Shown piece by piece: positions 47,655 to 55,706 of a stretch of 60,563 nucleotides of DNA. The translations under genes and the position numbers were made by a program. Position 1 is the stretch's first letter, and each line of letters begins with the position of its first letter. The DNA is from CALGFH01 sp036003705 (GTDB lineage Bacteria > Actinomycetota > CALGFH01): NCBI GenBank assembly GCA_036003705.1, contig DASYSE010000029.1, forward strand, positions 1 through 60,563, given 5' to 3'. The notes under the pieces are model-generated. The model saw nothing but the letters and a program-made list of their open reading frames with translations. It searched no databases and was not told the DNA's origin.

Positions 47655-48499
47655 GACGCCGGCCAGGTACCGGCGGCGCGCAGCTCACGCTCGACCTCGG
47701 CAGGCTCTGGCGCACGCGCGCCCGGGCATGCCTGGCCGGTGCCCTGGCGCCGGGTGGGGTGGGGCCGGTTCAGCTCGCGCCAGACGGCCGGGGCGACCCG
47801 GCGCAGGTAGCACAGCGGGCGGACGAAGGAGCGGCCGGTGGTGCGGAAGCGGTAGGCGATCGGGACCTCCAGGTACCGGTAGCCCCTGGCCAGCAGGTCC
47901 AGGGTGAGCACCTGGGCATAGTTGTAGTCGTGGGCGATCTCGGCGTCGGCCGCCGCCGCCCCCGACAGCGCCCGGAAGCCGCTCTGCCCGTCGCCGATCG
48001 GAGCCCTGGCCACGAACCGGAGCAGCCCGGTGAGCAGCAGATTGCCGAGCCGCCGGTGGGGCAGCATGCGGCGGATCTCCCCGGCGAAGCGCGATCCGAC
48101 CACGTAGTCGGCCCGCCCCTCCAGGATGGGCGCGACCAGCCGCTCCAGCTCGCGCGGGTCGTACTCGTCGTCGGCGTCGCAGAAGGCGACCGCGGCCGCC
48201 CCCCGCTCGACCGCCGCGGCAAGGCCGCGGCGGACGGCCGCGCCAAGCCCCCGGTTGGCCGCCGTCCCGAGCACGATCGCCCCGGCCCTGGCGGCCAGCT
48301 CGGCGGTGCGGTCGCCGGAGCCGTCGTCGACCACCAGGCACTCGACCCGGCGGCCGCACACCAGCTCGGGCACCCGCGCCACCACCGCCGCCACCGTGGC
48401 CTCCTCGTCGTTGGCCGGCAGGAACAGCACCACCGGCCCTGGACCGGCGGCCTGGCCACGGCCGGCAGGCGCCGGCGACGCCGGCAGACGAAGCGCCAT
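47651..48499 (-). CDS. Family 2 glycosyltransferase (dolichyl-phosphate-sugar synthase type)
   Basis: 282 residues, no membrane span. GT-A fold: VVLFLPANDEEATVAAVVARV, DDGSGDRT for UDP/GDP-sugar, AFCDADDEYDPRELERLV with the DXD-like metal site, and YVVGSRFAGEI. The C-terminal QSGFRALSGAAA and DYNYAQVLTLDLLARGYRYLEVPI match polyprenyl-phosphate glycosyltransferases that supply GT-C membrane enzymes; the GT39-like gene 2.7 kb away could be its partner. It is the only minus-strand gene in the iron island. The C-terminal tail is Arg/Pro rich. Confidence 0.85.
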   Translation of the reverse strand: MALRLPASPAPAGRGQAAGPGPVVLFLPANDEEATVAAVVARVPELVCGRRVECLVVDDGSGDRTAELAARAGAIVLGTAANRGLGAAVRRGLAAAVERGAAAVAFCDADDEYDPRELERLVAPILEGRADYVVGSRFAGEIRRMLPHRRLGNLLLTGLLRFVARAPIGDGQSGFRALSGAAAADAEIAHDYNYAQVLTLDLLARGYRYLEVPIAYRFRTTGRSFVRPLCYLRRVAPAVWRELNRPHPTRRQGTGQACPGARAPEPAEVERELRAAGTWPAS

Positions 48500-48543
48500 G
48501 TCGACTCCTGGTCTTGGACTTGGCCCCCGAAGGGGCGCACGGC

Positions 48544-48563
48544 TAGGATTTAGGCGAACCTAA
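48544..48563 (+). promoter_or_regulatory. -10 element and TTAGGCGAACCTAA iron-type box before the binding-protein gene
   Basis: TAGGAT (48544-48549) then TTAGGCGAACCTAA (48550-48563), a perfect TTAGG-N4-CCTAA palindrome as in the core of DtxR/IdeR operators. It lies 13 bases before the start codon. Confidence 0.65.
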
Positions 48564-48576
48564 ACATGGAGGCCGG

Positions 48577-49584
48577 ATGACCCGCAAGACCGCCGTTGTC
48601 GCCCTCGCGCTGCTGCTGGCCCTGGCGTCGGCCGGGTGCGGCCGCTCGCGCGACGCCCTCACCATCTACTCCGGGCGGACCCAGAACCTGGTCGGGCAGC
48701 TGCTGGAACGCTTCAACCAGCAGACGGGCATCGCCATCGACGTCAAGTACGGCGACTCGGCCGAGCTGGCCCTGCTGCTGGCCGAGGAGGGAGACCGCTC
48801 CCCGGCCGACGTGTTCTTCTCCCAGAGCCCGGGGGCGACCGGCTTCCTGGCCGGCAAGGGACGGCTGGCCCGGCTCGACGCGGGCCTGCTCGCCAAGGTC
48901 GACCAGCGCTTCCACAACCGCGACGGCCGCTGGGTCGGCGTGTCCGGCCGCCAGCGGGTGCTGGTCTACAACACCGAGCTGGTCGCCGAGCGCGACCTTC
49001 CCGACTCGGTGCTGGAGCTCACCGACGACCGCTTCACCGGCAAGGTCGCCCTCGCCCCATCCAACGGCTCCTTCCAGGACTTCGTGACCGCCATGCGGCA
49101 GCTCGAGGGGGAGGACGCCACCAGCCGGTGGCTGAAGGCCATGGCCGGCAACAAGCCGCGGACCTACGCCAACAACAACGCCGTCGTCGAGGCGGTCAGC
49201 CGCGGCGAGGTCCCGATGGGGCTGGTCAACCACTACTACAACTACCGCTTCCAGCAGGAGAACCCCGACACCCCCAGCCGCAACCACGTGTTCGCCGACG
49301 GCGAGGTCGGGGCGCTGGTGATCCCGTCGACGGCCAGCGTGCTGGCCGGCAGCGGCAAGACCGACGAGGCTGCCCGCTTCGTCGAGTTCCTGCTCTCGCC
49401 GGAGGCCCAGCGCTACTTCAGCGAGCAGACCTTCGAGTACCCGCTGGTGCAGGGGATCCCCGCCGCCTCGGGGCTGCCGCCGCTGGCCTCCCTGCACTCC
49501 CCCGACTATGACGTGGACGCCCTCGGCGGCGGCCTGGAAGGCACCGTGAAGCTGATCCGGTCCAGTGGCTTCAACGGCGTCTGA
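48577..49584 (+). CDS. fbpA: Ferric iron ABC transporter, substrate-binding lipoprotein (FbpA/FutA-like)
   Basis: 335 residues. Signal peptide with lipobox ALASAGC (Cys21) anchors it outside the membrane. The mature part has DALTIYSGRTQNLVGQLLERFNQQTGIAI, SPADVFFSQSPGATGFLAGKG and the paired tyrosines VNHYYNYRF typical of Fe3+-binding proteins. ATG at 48577 is four bases after GGAGG (48568-48572). The gene overlaps the permease by 20 bases. A DtxR-like box just upstream supports iron control. Confidence 0.93.
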   Translation: MTRKTAVVALALLLALASAGCGRSRDALTIYSGRTQNLVGQLLERFNQQTGIAIDVKYGDSAELALLLAEEGDRSPADVFFSQSPGATGFLAGKGRLARLDAGLLAKVDQRFHNRDGRWVGVSGRQRVLVYNTELVAERDLPDSVLELTDDRFTGKVALAPSNGSFQDFVTAMRQLEGEDATSRWLKAMAGNKPRTYANNNAVVEAVSRGEVPMGLVNHYYNYRFQQENPDTPSRNHVFADGEVGALVIPSTASVLAGSGKTDEAARFVEFLLSPEAQRYFSEQTFEYPLVQGIPAASGLPPLASLHSPDYDVDALGGGLEGTVKLIRSSGFNGV

Positions 49585-51205
49585 ACGCCGCCGCCGGCCG
49601 GCCCGCGGACCGCGGGACCGGCCGGCCCCACCTTCCCTGCTGGCGCTGTCGGCGCTGGTCGCCTGCCTGTTCGCCGCCCCCCTGGCCTACCTGGCGATCC
49701 GCGGGCTGACCGAGGGCGGGACGCTGCGGGCGGCGTGGGCGTCCGGCACGACCCTGGCACCGCTGGCCCGCACCCTGCTGCTGGGCGTTGCCGTGGCCGG
49801 GGCGGCGGCGGTGCTCGGGACCGCCCTGGCCTGGCTGGTCGTCCGCACCGACCTGCCCGGGCGCCGGGTCGCCCGCCTGCTGCTGCCCCTGCCCCTGGTC
49901 ATGCCGTCGTTCATCGCCGCCTTCGCGCTGCTGGCCGCGTTCGCCCCCGGCGGGCTGCTGGCCGGGCTGCTCGAGCCCCTCGGGGTCGAACGGCTGCCGG
50001 CGTTCCAGGGGTTCTGGGGTGCGCTGTACGTGCTCACCCTGTTCACCTACCCGTACGTGTACCTGCCGGTGGCGGCCCGGCTCGGTCAGCTCCCGGCGTC
50101 GCTGGAGGAGAGCGCCCGGCTGCTCGGGCGCGACCCGGCCGGGGTGTTCCGGACGGTGGTGGCGCCCCAGGCGGCCAGCGCCGTCTGGGCCGGGACGCTG
50201 CTGGTGTTCCTGTACACGATCAGCGACTTCGGGGCCGTCCAGCTGATGCGCTACCAGACCCTGACCAGCTCCATCTACGCCTCGCGGGTCTTCGACCGGG
50301 CCGGCGCCCTCGCCCAGAGCCTGCTGCTGGGGCTGCTGGCGGTGGGCGTCGTCGCCGCCGAGCGGTCGGTCACCCGCGGCCGGCGACCGGGCCGGCTGGC
50401 CGCCGGCGGCCGGACCCTGCGCGTGCCCCTCGGCCGCTGGAAGACCCCGGCCGTCGCCCTGGTCGCCGGGGTCGTCGGGCTCGCTCTGGTGGCGCCGGTG
50501 GGGGTGCTCGCCTTCTGGGCGGTGCGGGGAGCCCTGGCCGGCTCGACACGGGCCGGCACGCTGGTCGCCGACGCCGGCGACCTGGCCGTCCCGGCCCTCA
50601 ACACCGCCGCCATGGCCGTCCTGGCGGCGCTGGTGGCGGTGGTGGCGGTGCTGCCGGTGGCCTACCTGACCGTCCGCCACGCCAGTCCGCTGGCCGGCGG
50701 GGCCAACGCCGTGATCGTCGGCGGCTTCGCCCTTCCCGGCCTGGTGGTGGCGCTGGCGCTGGCCTTCTGGACGCTCCAGGCCCCGCGGCCGCTGGCCGGC
50801 CTCTACCAGACCCAGGCCCTGCTGGTGTTCGCCTACGTGGTCCATTTCGGCTCCCAGGCGCTGCGGGCCGCCCAGGTGGCCGTGGCCGCCGTCCCCAGCC
50901 GGCTGGACGACGCCGCCCGCACGCTGGGGGCCGGCCGGTTCCGGCGGCTGCGCACGGTGGAGCTGCCGCTGGCCACGCCCGGGCTGCTGGCCGGGGCCGG
51001 GCTGGTGCTGCTCTCCACCATGAAAGAGCTGCCGGCCACGCTGCTCCTGGCCCCGCCCGGGTTCGAGACGCTCGCCACCAGGATCTGGAGCGCCACCGAA
51101 GACGCCTTCCTGGCCGACGCCAGCCTGGCCGCCCTGTTCCTGCTCCTGCTGTCAGGCATCCTGACCTGGCTCCTGGTCGTCCGCCGCGGCAATGCCCCCA
51201 GCTAG
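49565..51205 (+). CDS. fbpB: Ferric iron ABC transporter, fused permease (FbpB-like)
   Basis: 546 residues with about 12 membrane spans: two fused permease halves, each with an EAA loop contacting the ATPase (LEESARLLGRDPAGVFRTVVAP near residue 180; LDDAARTLGAGRFRRLRTVELP near 445). GTG at 49565 lies inside the end of the binding-protein gene, so expression is coupled to it. Length matches FbpB/SfuB permeases. Confidence 0.93.
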   Translation: MASTASERRRRPARGPRDRPAPPSLLALSALVACLFAAPLAYLAIRGLTEGGTLRAAWASGTTLAPLARTLLLGVAVAGAAAVLGTALAWLVVRTDLPGRRVARLLLPLPLVMPSFIAAFALLAAFAPGGLLAGLLEPLGVERLPAFQGFWGALYVLTLFTYPYVYLPVAARLGQLPASLEESARLLGRDPAGVFRTVVAPQAASAVWAGTLLVFLYTISDFGAVQLMRYQTLTSSIYASRVFDRAGALAQSLLLGLLAVGVVAAERSVTRGRRPGRLAAGGRTLRVPLGRWKTPAVALVAGVVGLALVAPVGVLAFWAVRGALAGSTRAGTLVADAGDLAVPALNTAAMAVLAALVAVVAVLPVAYLTVRHASPLAGGANAVIVGGFALPGLVVALALAFWTLQAPRPLAGLYQTQALLVFAYVVHFGSQALRAAQVAVAAVPSRLDDAARTLGAGRFRRLRTVELPLATPGLLAGAGLVLLSTMKELPATLLLAPPGFETLATRIWSATEDAFLADASLAALFLLLLSGILTWLLVVRRGNAPS

Positions 51206-52724
51206 CCCGCCCGGAAGCTCGCGCCCCCGACCGAGCCCAGCCGGGGCCACGGCGCCCCGTCCCTCCCGGCTGTCGCTGGCCATGCTGGCGGTCGGGCTGC
51301 TGGTGGCGGTCGGCTGCGCGGCCGGGATCGCGGTGCCGGCCACCCATGGGACCCAGACCACCGCCGACGAGCCCCAGTACCTGCTCACCGCCATCAGCCT
51401 GGCCACCGACCGCGACCTCGACATCGCCGACGAGCTGGCCGGGGCTCGCTGGCGTCCGTTCCACGCCCTGCCCCTGCCCGAGCAGACCGAGCCGCTGGCC
51501 GACGGCCGCCGGCTCAGCCCCCATGACCCGCTGCTCCCCCTGATGCTGGCCGCGCCGGTCGCGGTCGGCGGCTGGGTCGGGGCCAAGCTGGCCATGGCCG
51601 CCATGGCGGGCCTGCTCGCCGCCCTGCTGCTGTGGACCGCCGTGCGCCGCCTCGGCGTCCCGGTCCCGACCGCCACCCTGGCCACCGCGGTGTTCGCCTG
51701 CTCCCCGCCCCTGGCCATCTACGGCAGCCAGCTCTACCCGGAGCTCCCGGCCGCCCTCGCCGCCCTGGCCGCGGTGGCCGCCCTGATCCCCCCGCCGCAG
51801 GCACCGAACGACACCCCGGAGGCCCCCGACGCCCCCGCCACCGCGGCGGCCCCTGAAGGGCTGAGCGGGCGGGCGACCCTGATCGCCGGAGCAGCGGTGG
51901 TGGCGTTGCCGTGGCTTGCGGTGAAGTACGTGCCGGTGGCCGCGACGCTCGCGGTGGTCGCCGGATGGCGGCTGGCCCGGGCGGGCCAGCGTCGGCGGGT
52001 GCTGGCGCTGGCCGCGGCGCTGGCCGCGGCCGGGATCGCCTTCCTGGTGCTGCACCGGTGGTGGTACGGGGGCTGGACGCCCTACCAGGCCGGCGACCAT
52101 TTCACCGGCGGCGAGCTGACGGCCGTCGGCGCCGACCCGGACTACCTGGGCCGCAGCCGCCGGCTGCTCGGCCTGCTGGTGGACCGGTCGTTCGGCTTGG
52201 CGGCCTGGCAGCCGGCCTGGCTGTTGGCCGTACCGGCCCTGGCGGTGCTGCTCGGGCGCCGGCCGCGCGGCTGGGCCGCCCTGGCCGCCCTGCTCGCCAC
52301 CGGCTGGCTGGTCGCCACCTTCCTGGCCCTGACCATGCACGGCTGGTGGTCTCCGGGCCGTCAGGTGGTGGTGGTCCTGCCGCCGGCCGCCCTCGCCGTC
52401 GCCTGGTGGGCCGGCCAGGAACGCCGCCGGCGTCTGGTCCTGACCGCCACCGGCGGGATCGGGCTGCTCGCCTACGGGTGGCTGGTCGCCGAGGGGGCCG
52501 CCGGGCGGATCACCTGGGCGGTCGACTTCGCCGACACCGCCAATCCGCTGTACCGGGCCTGGCGGCTGGTCCTTCCCGACTACCTGGCCATGACCTGGTG
52601 GACCTGGCCGCTGCACGCGGCCTGGCTGATCGCGCTCGCTGTCTGCGCGGCCGCCGCCGGCGGGGCTGGACAGCGCCTGGCCCGCTTCCATAGGCTCCGC
52701 ACCCGGCAGCTTAGGGAAGCCTAA
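51192..52724 (+). CDS. Polytopic GT-C type membrane protein (GT39-like)
   Basis: 510 residues, roughly ten spans. After the first span comes an extracytoplasmic loop with the acidic motif HGTQTTADEPQYLLTAISL, the hallmark position of lipid-linked-sugar glycosyltransferases of the GT39/PMT class. Further loops include DHFTGGELTAVGADPDYLGRSRRLLGLLVDRSFGLAAWQPAWL, similar to plant/bacterial arabinose- or mannose-transferase-like proteins. Specificity cannot be assigned. It overlaps the permease end by 14 bases, so it is transcribed with the iron transporter, an odd pairing. The iron box of the next gene overlaps its stop codon. Confidence 0.65.
   Translation: MPPASPPGSSRPRPSPAGATAPRPSRLSLAMLAVGLLVAVGCAAGIAVPATHGTQTTADEPQYLLTAISLATDRDLDIADELAGARWRPFHALPLPEQTEPLADGRRLSPHDPLLPLMLAAPVAVGGWVGAKLAMAAMAGLLAALLLWTAVRRLGVPVPTATLATAVFACSPPLAIYGSQLYPELPAALAALAAVAALIPPPQAPNDTPEAPDAPATAAAPEGLSGRATLIAGAAVVALPWLAVKYVPVAATLAVVAGWRLARAGQRRRVLALAAALAAAGIAFLVLHRWWYGGWTPYQAGDHFTGGELTAVGADPDYLGRSRRLLGLLVDRSFGLAAWQPAWLLAVPALAVLLGRRPRGWAALAALLATGWLVATFLALTMHGWWSPGRQVVVVLPPAALAVAWWAGQERRRRLVLTATGGIGLLAYGWLVAEGAAGRITWAVDFADTANPLYRAWRLVLPDYLAMTWWTWPLHAAWLIALAVCAAAAGGAGQRLARFHRLRTRQLREA
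52711..52724 (+). promoter_or_regulatory. TTAGGGAAGCCTAA iron-type box before the cupredoxin gene
   Basis: A third TTAGG-N4-CCTAA palindrome, 17 bases before the start codon and overlapping the preceding stop. A TAGGCT (52691-52696) upstream may be the -10 element. Confidence 0.6.
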
Positions 52725-52741
52725 ATCGGGAGGTTGGAGGC

Positions 52742-53314
52742 GTGAGGAACCGGAGATGGCGCGGGCTGGCCGGGCTCGGGGTGGCCGTGGCACTGCTGCT
52801 CGCCGGCTGCGGGTCGGACGACGGTGCTGGGGTGCGCACGGTGGGCGGCACCGCGTCGGGCAGCGGCAGCGGCACCGCGTCGGGCAGCGGCACCGCATCG
52901 GCGGCGGCGGCCTGCAAACCGGTCGGCGACGCCGGCAGCAGCGACGCCACCATCGCCGTCGAGTTGAAGGAGTGGACGGTGCTGCCGGCGCCGGCCGACG
53001 TGCCCGCCGGCACCGTCACCTTCGATGCCCGCAACACCGGCGCCGACGCGCACGAGCTGGTGGTCGTCCGCGCCGACGACCCGGCCTCCCTGCCGCTGGC
53101 CGCCGATGGCACCGTCGCCGAGGAGAAGCTCCCCGAGGGGGCGTTCATCGGTGAGATCGAGGCCTTCCCGGCCAAGCAGACCTGCAAGGGCACCTTCGAG
53201 CTGGCGGCGGGCGGCTACGCCCTGTTCTGCAACATCCTGGAGACCGAGGCCGACGGCAAGAAGGAGAACCACTACGCCAACGGCATGCGCAGCCGCTTCG
53301 AAGTCCGCGCGTAG
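52742..53314 (+). CDS. Cupredoxin-like lipoprotein
   Basis: 190 residues. Lipobox LLLAGC (Cys23), then a repetitive Gly/Ser/Thr linker with GSGTAS units, and a beta-sandwich domain (TIAVELKEWTVLPAPADVPAGTVTFDARNTGADAHELVVVRADD). Type-1 copper ligands appear in order: His in ADAHELV, Cys in YALFCNI, His and Met in NHYANGM. Such proteins accompany iron uptake systems (EfeO-like cupredoxin domains oxidise or shuttle metal) and respiratory chains. The third iron box suggests it belongs to the iron regulon. GTG at 52742 with GGGAGG eight bases upstream. Confidence 0.8.
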   Translation: MRNRRWRGLAGLGVAVALLLAGCGSDDGAGVRTVGGTASGSGSGTASGSGTASAAAACKPVGDAGSSDATIAVELKEWTVLPAPADVPAGTVTFDARNTGADAHELVVVRADDPASLPLAADGTVAEEKLPEGAFIGEIEAFPAKQTCKGTFELAAGGYALFCNILETEADGKKENHYANGMRSRFEVRA

Positions 53315-53339
53315 CGGCCGGATCACGTTTCCAGGCTGG

Positions 53340-54206
53340 CTACGCTGGGGCGGGCCAGGGCAGGCCGACGGCGGCGGCCATGGCGTCCAGGTTGGGGCGG
53401 ACGCGGGCGATCTTGGCCACCGCGCCGGCGGCCTGGGCGCACAGCATGCCGAGGCCGTCGGCGGCGGCGGCCGCGCCGGCCGCCCTGGCCGCCTCGACCA
53501 GGCCCTGGCTGTCCGTCCCGTAGTTGCAGTCGAGGACGCGAACGCCGTGGCGGAGCCGGTCCTGGCCGGGGATCGGCTGACCGCGGGCAGTCAGGGTGGT
53601 CGCCTGGACGATCACGTCGGCGGCGGCGACCAGCTCGGCGGCGTCGGCCCAGTCCAGCGCCTGGGCGCCGGGGCCGGCCAGGCCGGCCACCCGGGCGGCG
53701 CGCTCCCCGTCGCGGCCGGCGACCGTCAGCGGGACGGCGGGCAGCCCCTGGTGCCGGCGCGCGCTGGCCAGGCGGCTCCAGGCGAACGCCAGCGCCAGCG
53801 CCACCCCGCCGGTGCCGAGCAGCAGCGCCGGACCGGTGCCCGGCCAGCGGGCGTCGCGCAGGGCGAGCTGGCTGCCGAGCGCCCACACCGCCCCGGCGAC
53901 GTCGGTGTTGCCGCCGACCAGCTGGCCCTGGCGCAGGAACACGGTGTTGACGGCCCCGAGGCGGTCGGCCGGCCGCTCCAGCGCATCGACCAGGTCGGCG
54001 GCGGCCTGCTTGTGCGGGGTGGTCAGGTTCACCCCGGCCAGCGCGCCCGTCCTGACCTCGGCCAGCACGGCCGCCAGCTCCTCGGGCCGGGTCGGGCGGG
54101 CCTGGTAGGACCACCCGTCCAGCCCGGCGGCACGGTAGGCGGCCTGGTGGAGGGCCGGAGACAGGGTGTGGGCGAGCGGCCAGCCGACCACGGCGGCGAC
54201 GGGCAC
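53340..54206 (-). CDS. aroE: Shikimate dehydrogenase
   Basis: 288 residues; reduces 3-dehydroshikimate with NADPH. Catalytic Lys/Asp pair in GVNLTTPHKQAA and VGGNTDVAGA; shikimate serines in HTLSPALH; the NADP loop ALLLGTGGVALALAFAW reads GTGG rather than GAGG. GTG at 54206 is two bases after the mltG stop. It is separated from the other aro genes by the pilus and iron clusters. Confidence 0.94.
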   Translation of the reverse strand: MPVAAVVGWPLAHTLSPALHQAAYRAAGLDGWSYQARPTRPEELAAVLAEVRTGALAGVNLTTPHKQAAADLVDALERPADRLGAVNTVFLRQGQLVGGNTDVAGAVWALGSQLALRDARWPGTGPALLLGTGGVALALAFAWSRLASARRHQGLPAVPLTVAGRDGERAARVAGLAGPGAQALDWADAAELVAAADVIVQATTLTARGQPIPGQDRLRHGVRVLDCNYGTDSQGLVEAARAAGAAAAADGLGMLCAQAAGAVAKIARVRPNLDAMAAAVGLPWPAPA

Positions 54207-54208
54207 GG

Positions 54209-55249
54209 CTACAGCAGCCCCTTGGCCCTTGCCCGCTTCTTGAGCCGCAGGAATTCCTGGTAGCTGGCGGTGAAGGCGTGCTCGCCGCGCTCGGAGGCGA
54301 GCACGTAGAACAGCCAGCTCCCGTCGGCCGGCTGCAGCGCGGCCCGGATCGCGGCCTCCCCTGGGGCAGCGATCGGGGTTGGCGGCAGGCCGGCGTGCAG
54401 GTAGGTGTTGTAGGGGGACCTGGACTTGAGGTCGGCGGCGCTCAGGCGCTTGTGGCCGACGGCGTACTCGACGGTGGCGTCGATCTGGAGCAGGCGCCTG
54501 CCGCGCAGCCGGTTGTAGATGACCGCGGCGATCTTCGGCCGGTCGGCGTCGACCTTGGCCTCCCGCTCGATCATGCTGGCGACGATCAGCAGCTGGTAGG
54601 GGCTGAGGTCCTGGGGGGCGGTCGACAGCTGGTAGTTGGCGAGCACGGCCTCCAGCTGGCTGACCATGTCCTGGAGCACGCTCACCGCGGTGTCGTCGGC
54701 CTTGATGGCGTAGGTGTCTGGGAACAGCAGGCCCTCCAGCGAGGTCACGCCCTTGGGGCGATGCGGGACGATCAGCTCCTTGCTCTTGAGGGCCTTGCCC
54801 AGCTCGGCCTCGGTGAACTGCCTGGTGGCGGCGAGCTTGTCGACGATCTGGGCGACGGTGAGGCCCTCCGGGATGGTGATGGGGATGCCGGTGTTCGGGC
54901 CCCTGGCCAGGATGTCGAGCACGGCGTCGATGCTCATGCCGGTGATCAGCTCGTAGGTGCCCGGCTTGAGGATGCCGTCAAGCCCCCGCTCCTCGGCGAC
55001 GTCCCGGAAGCGGTTGACGCTGTCGACCACTCCGGCCTCGCGCAGGGCCCGGCCGATCTCGATGCTCCCCTGCCCGTTGTCGATGGTGATGGTCACCGGC
55101 TGGCCGGGGGGGACGTCCCGCTTCTCCCTGGCCGCGCTCCACTGCAGCGCCTGGAACACCACCCCGCCGACCACCACCAGCAGCAGCGCCATCACCAGCA
55201 CCCCGCGCCGCCGCCGGCGTCTGCGCTGGCGCCGCTCCACCCGGCTCAT
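54209..55249 (-). CDS. mltG: Endolytic murein transglycosylase MltG
   Basis: 346 residues anchored by one N-terminal span (VLVMALLLVVVGGVVFQAL) after a very basic Arg-rich stretch. It cleaves nascent glycan strands, setting chain length. The YceG domain shows LKPGTYELITGM, GLLFPDTYAI, the catalytic Glu in IVASMIEREAKVDADRPKIAAVIYNRL, and LQIDATVEYA...SPYNTYLHAGLPPTPIAAPG. ATG at 55249 follows GAGGGG by eight bases. Always linked to ruvX and alaS in actinobacteria. Confidence 0.96.
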   Translation of the reverse strand: MSRVERRQRRRRRRRGVLVMALLLVVVGGVVFQALQWSAAREKRDVPPGQPVTITIDNGQGSIEIGRALREAGVVDSVNRFRDVAEERGLDGILKPGTYELITGMSIDAVLDILARGPNTGIPITIPEGLTVAQIVDKLAATRQFTEAELGKALKSKELIVPHRPKGVTSLEGLLFPDTYAIKADDTAVSVLQDMVSQLEAVLANYQLSTAPQDLSPYQLLIVASMIEREAKVDADRPKIAAVIYNRLRGRRLLQIDATVEYAVGHKRLSAADLKSRSPYNTYLHAGLPPTPIAAPGEAAIRAALQPADGSWLFYVLASERGEHAFTASYQEFLRLKKRARAKGLL

Positions 55250-55252
55250 CGA

Positions 55253-55285
55253 GGCAGCCCCTCTGGGTCCCCCGAACCCCTCCGG
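55253..55285. repeat. GC-rich junction repeat, intergenic copy between ruvX and mltG
   Basis: GGCAGCCCCTCTGGGTCCCC then CGAACCCCTCCGG, fitting the same element as in ribD, pyrB and before pyrC, squeezed into a 37-base gap. Confidence 0.5.
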
Positions 55286-55286
55286 C

Positions 55287-55706
55287 TCATCGTCGTGCGT
55301 CCAGCCAGGTCTGGAGGAAGACGCTGGCCGCGACCTGGTCGACGACCTCGCGGCGGGCCTGGCGGCGCACCCCGCCGCCGACGAGGGCGCGTTCGGCGGC
55401 CACCGTCGACAGGCGCTCGTCGGCCAGCTCCAGGGCCAGTCCGGGCAGGAGCGGGGCCAGCTCGGCCAGGTAGGCGCGGACCGCCCTGGCCGCCGGGCCT
55501 TCGCGACCGGCCAGGGTGACCGGGAGGCCGACGACCACGACGGTCGCCTCCTGCTCGGCGGCCAGGGCGCCAAGAGCCCGCGCATCCTCGGCCGGGGCCC
55601 GGCGCGGAACGGTGGCCAGGGGGCTGGCCACCGTTCCGGTCGGGTCGGAGACGGCGACACCCAGGCGCCGGGTGCCGACGTCGAGGCCGAGGATGCGACC
55701 CGTCAT
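55287..55706 (-). CDS. ruvX: RuvX / YqgF RNase H-like Holliday junction resolvase
   Basis: 139 residues. RNase H-fold signature ILGLDVGTRRLGVAVSD and catalytic VVVGLPVTLAGREGPAARAVRAYLAEL, LADERLSTVAAERAL, plus final Asp in VVDQVAASVFLQTWLD. It may also process 16S rRNA. ATG overlaps the alaS stop (ATGA). Confidence 0.95.
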   Translation of the reverse strand: MTGRILGLDVGTRRLGVAVSDPTGTVASPLATVPRRAPAEDARALGALAAEQEATVVVVGLPVTLAGREGPAARAVRAYLAELAPLLPGLALELADERLSTVAAERALVGGGVRRQARREVVDQVAASVFLQTWLDARR

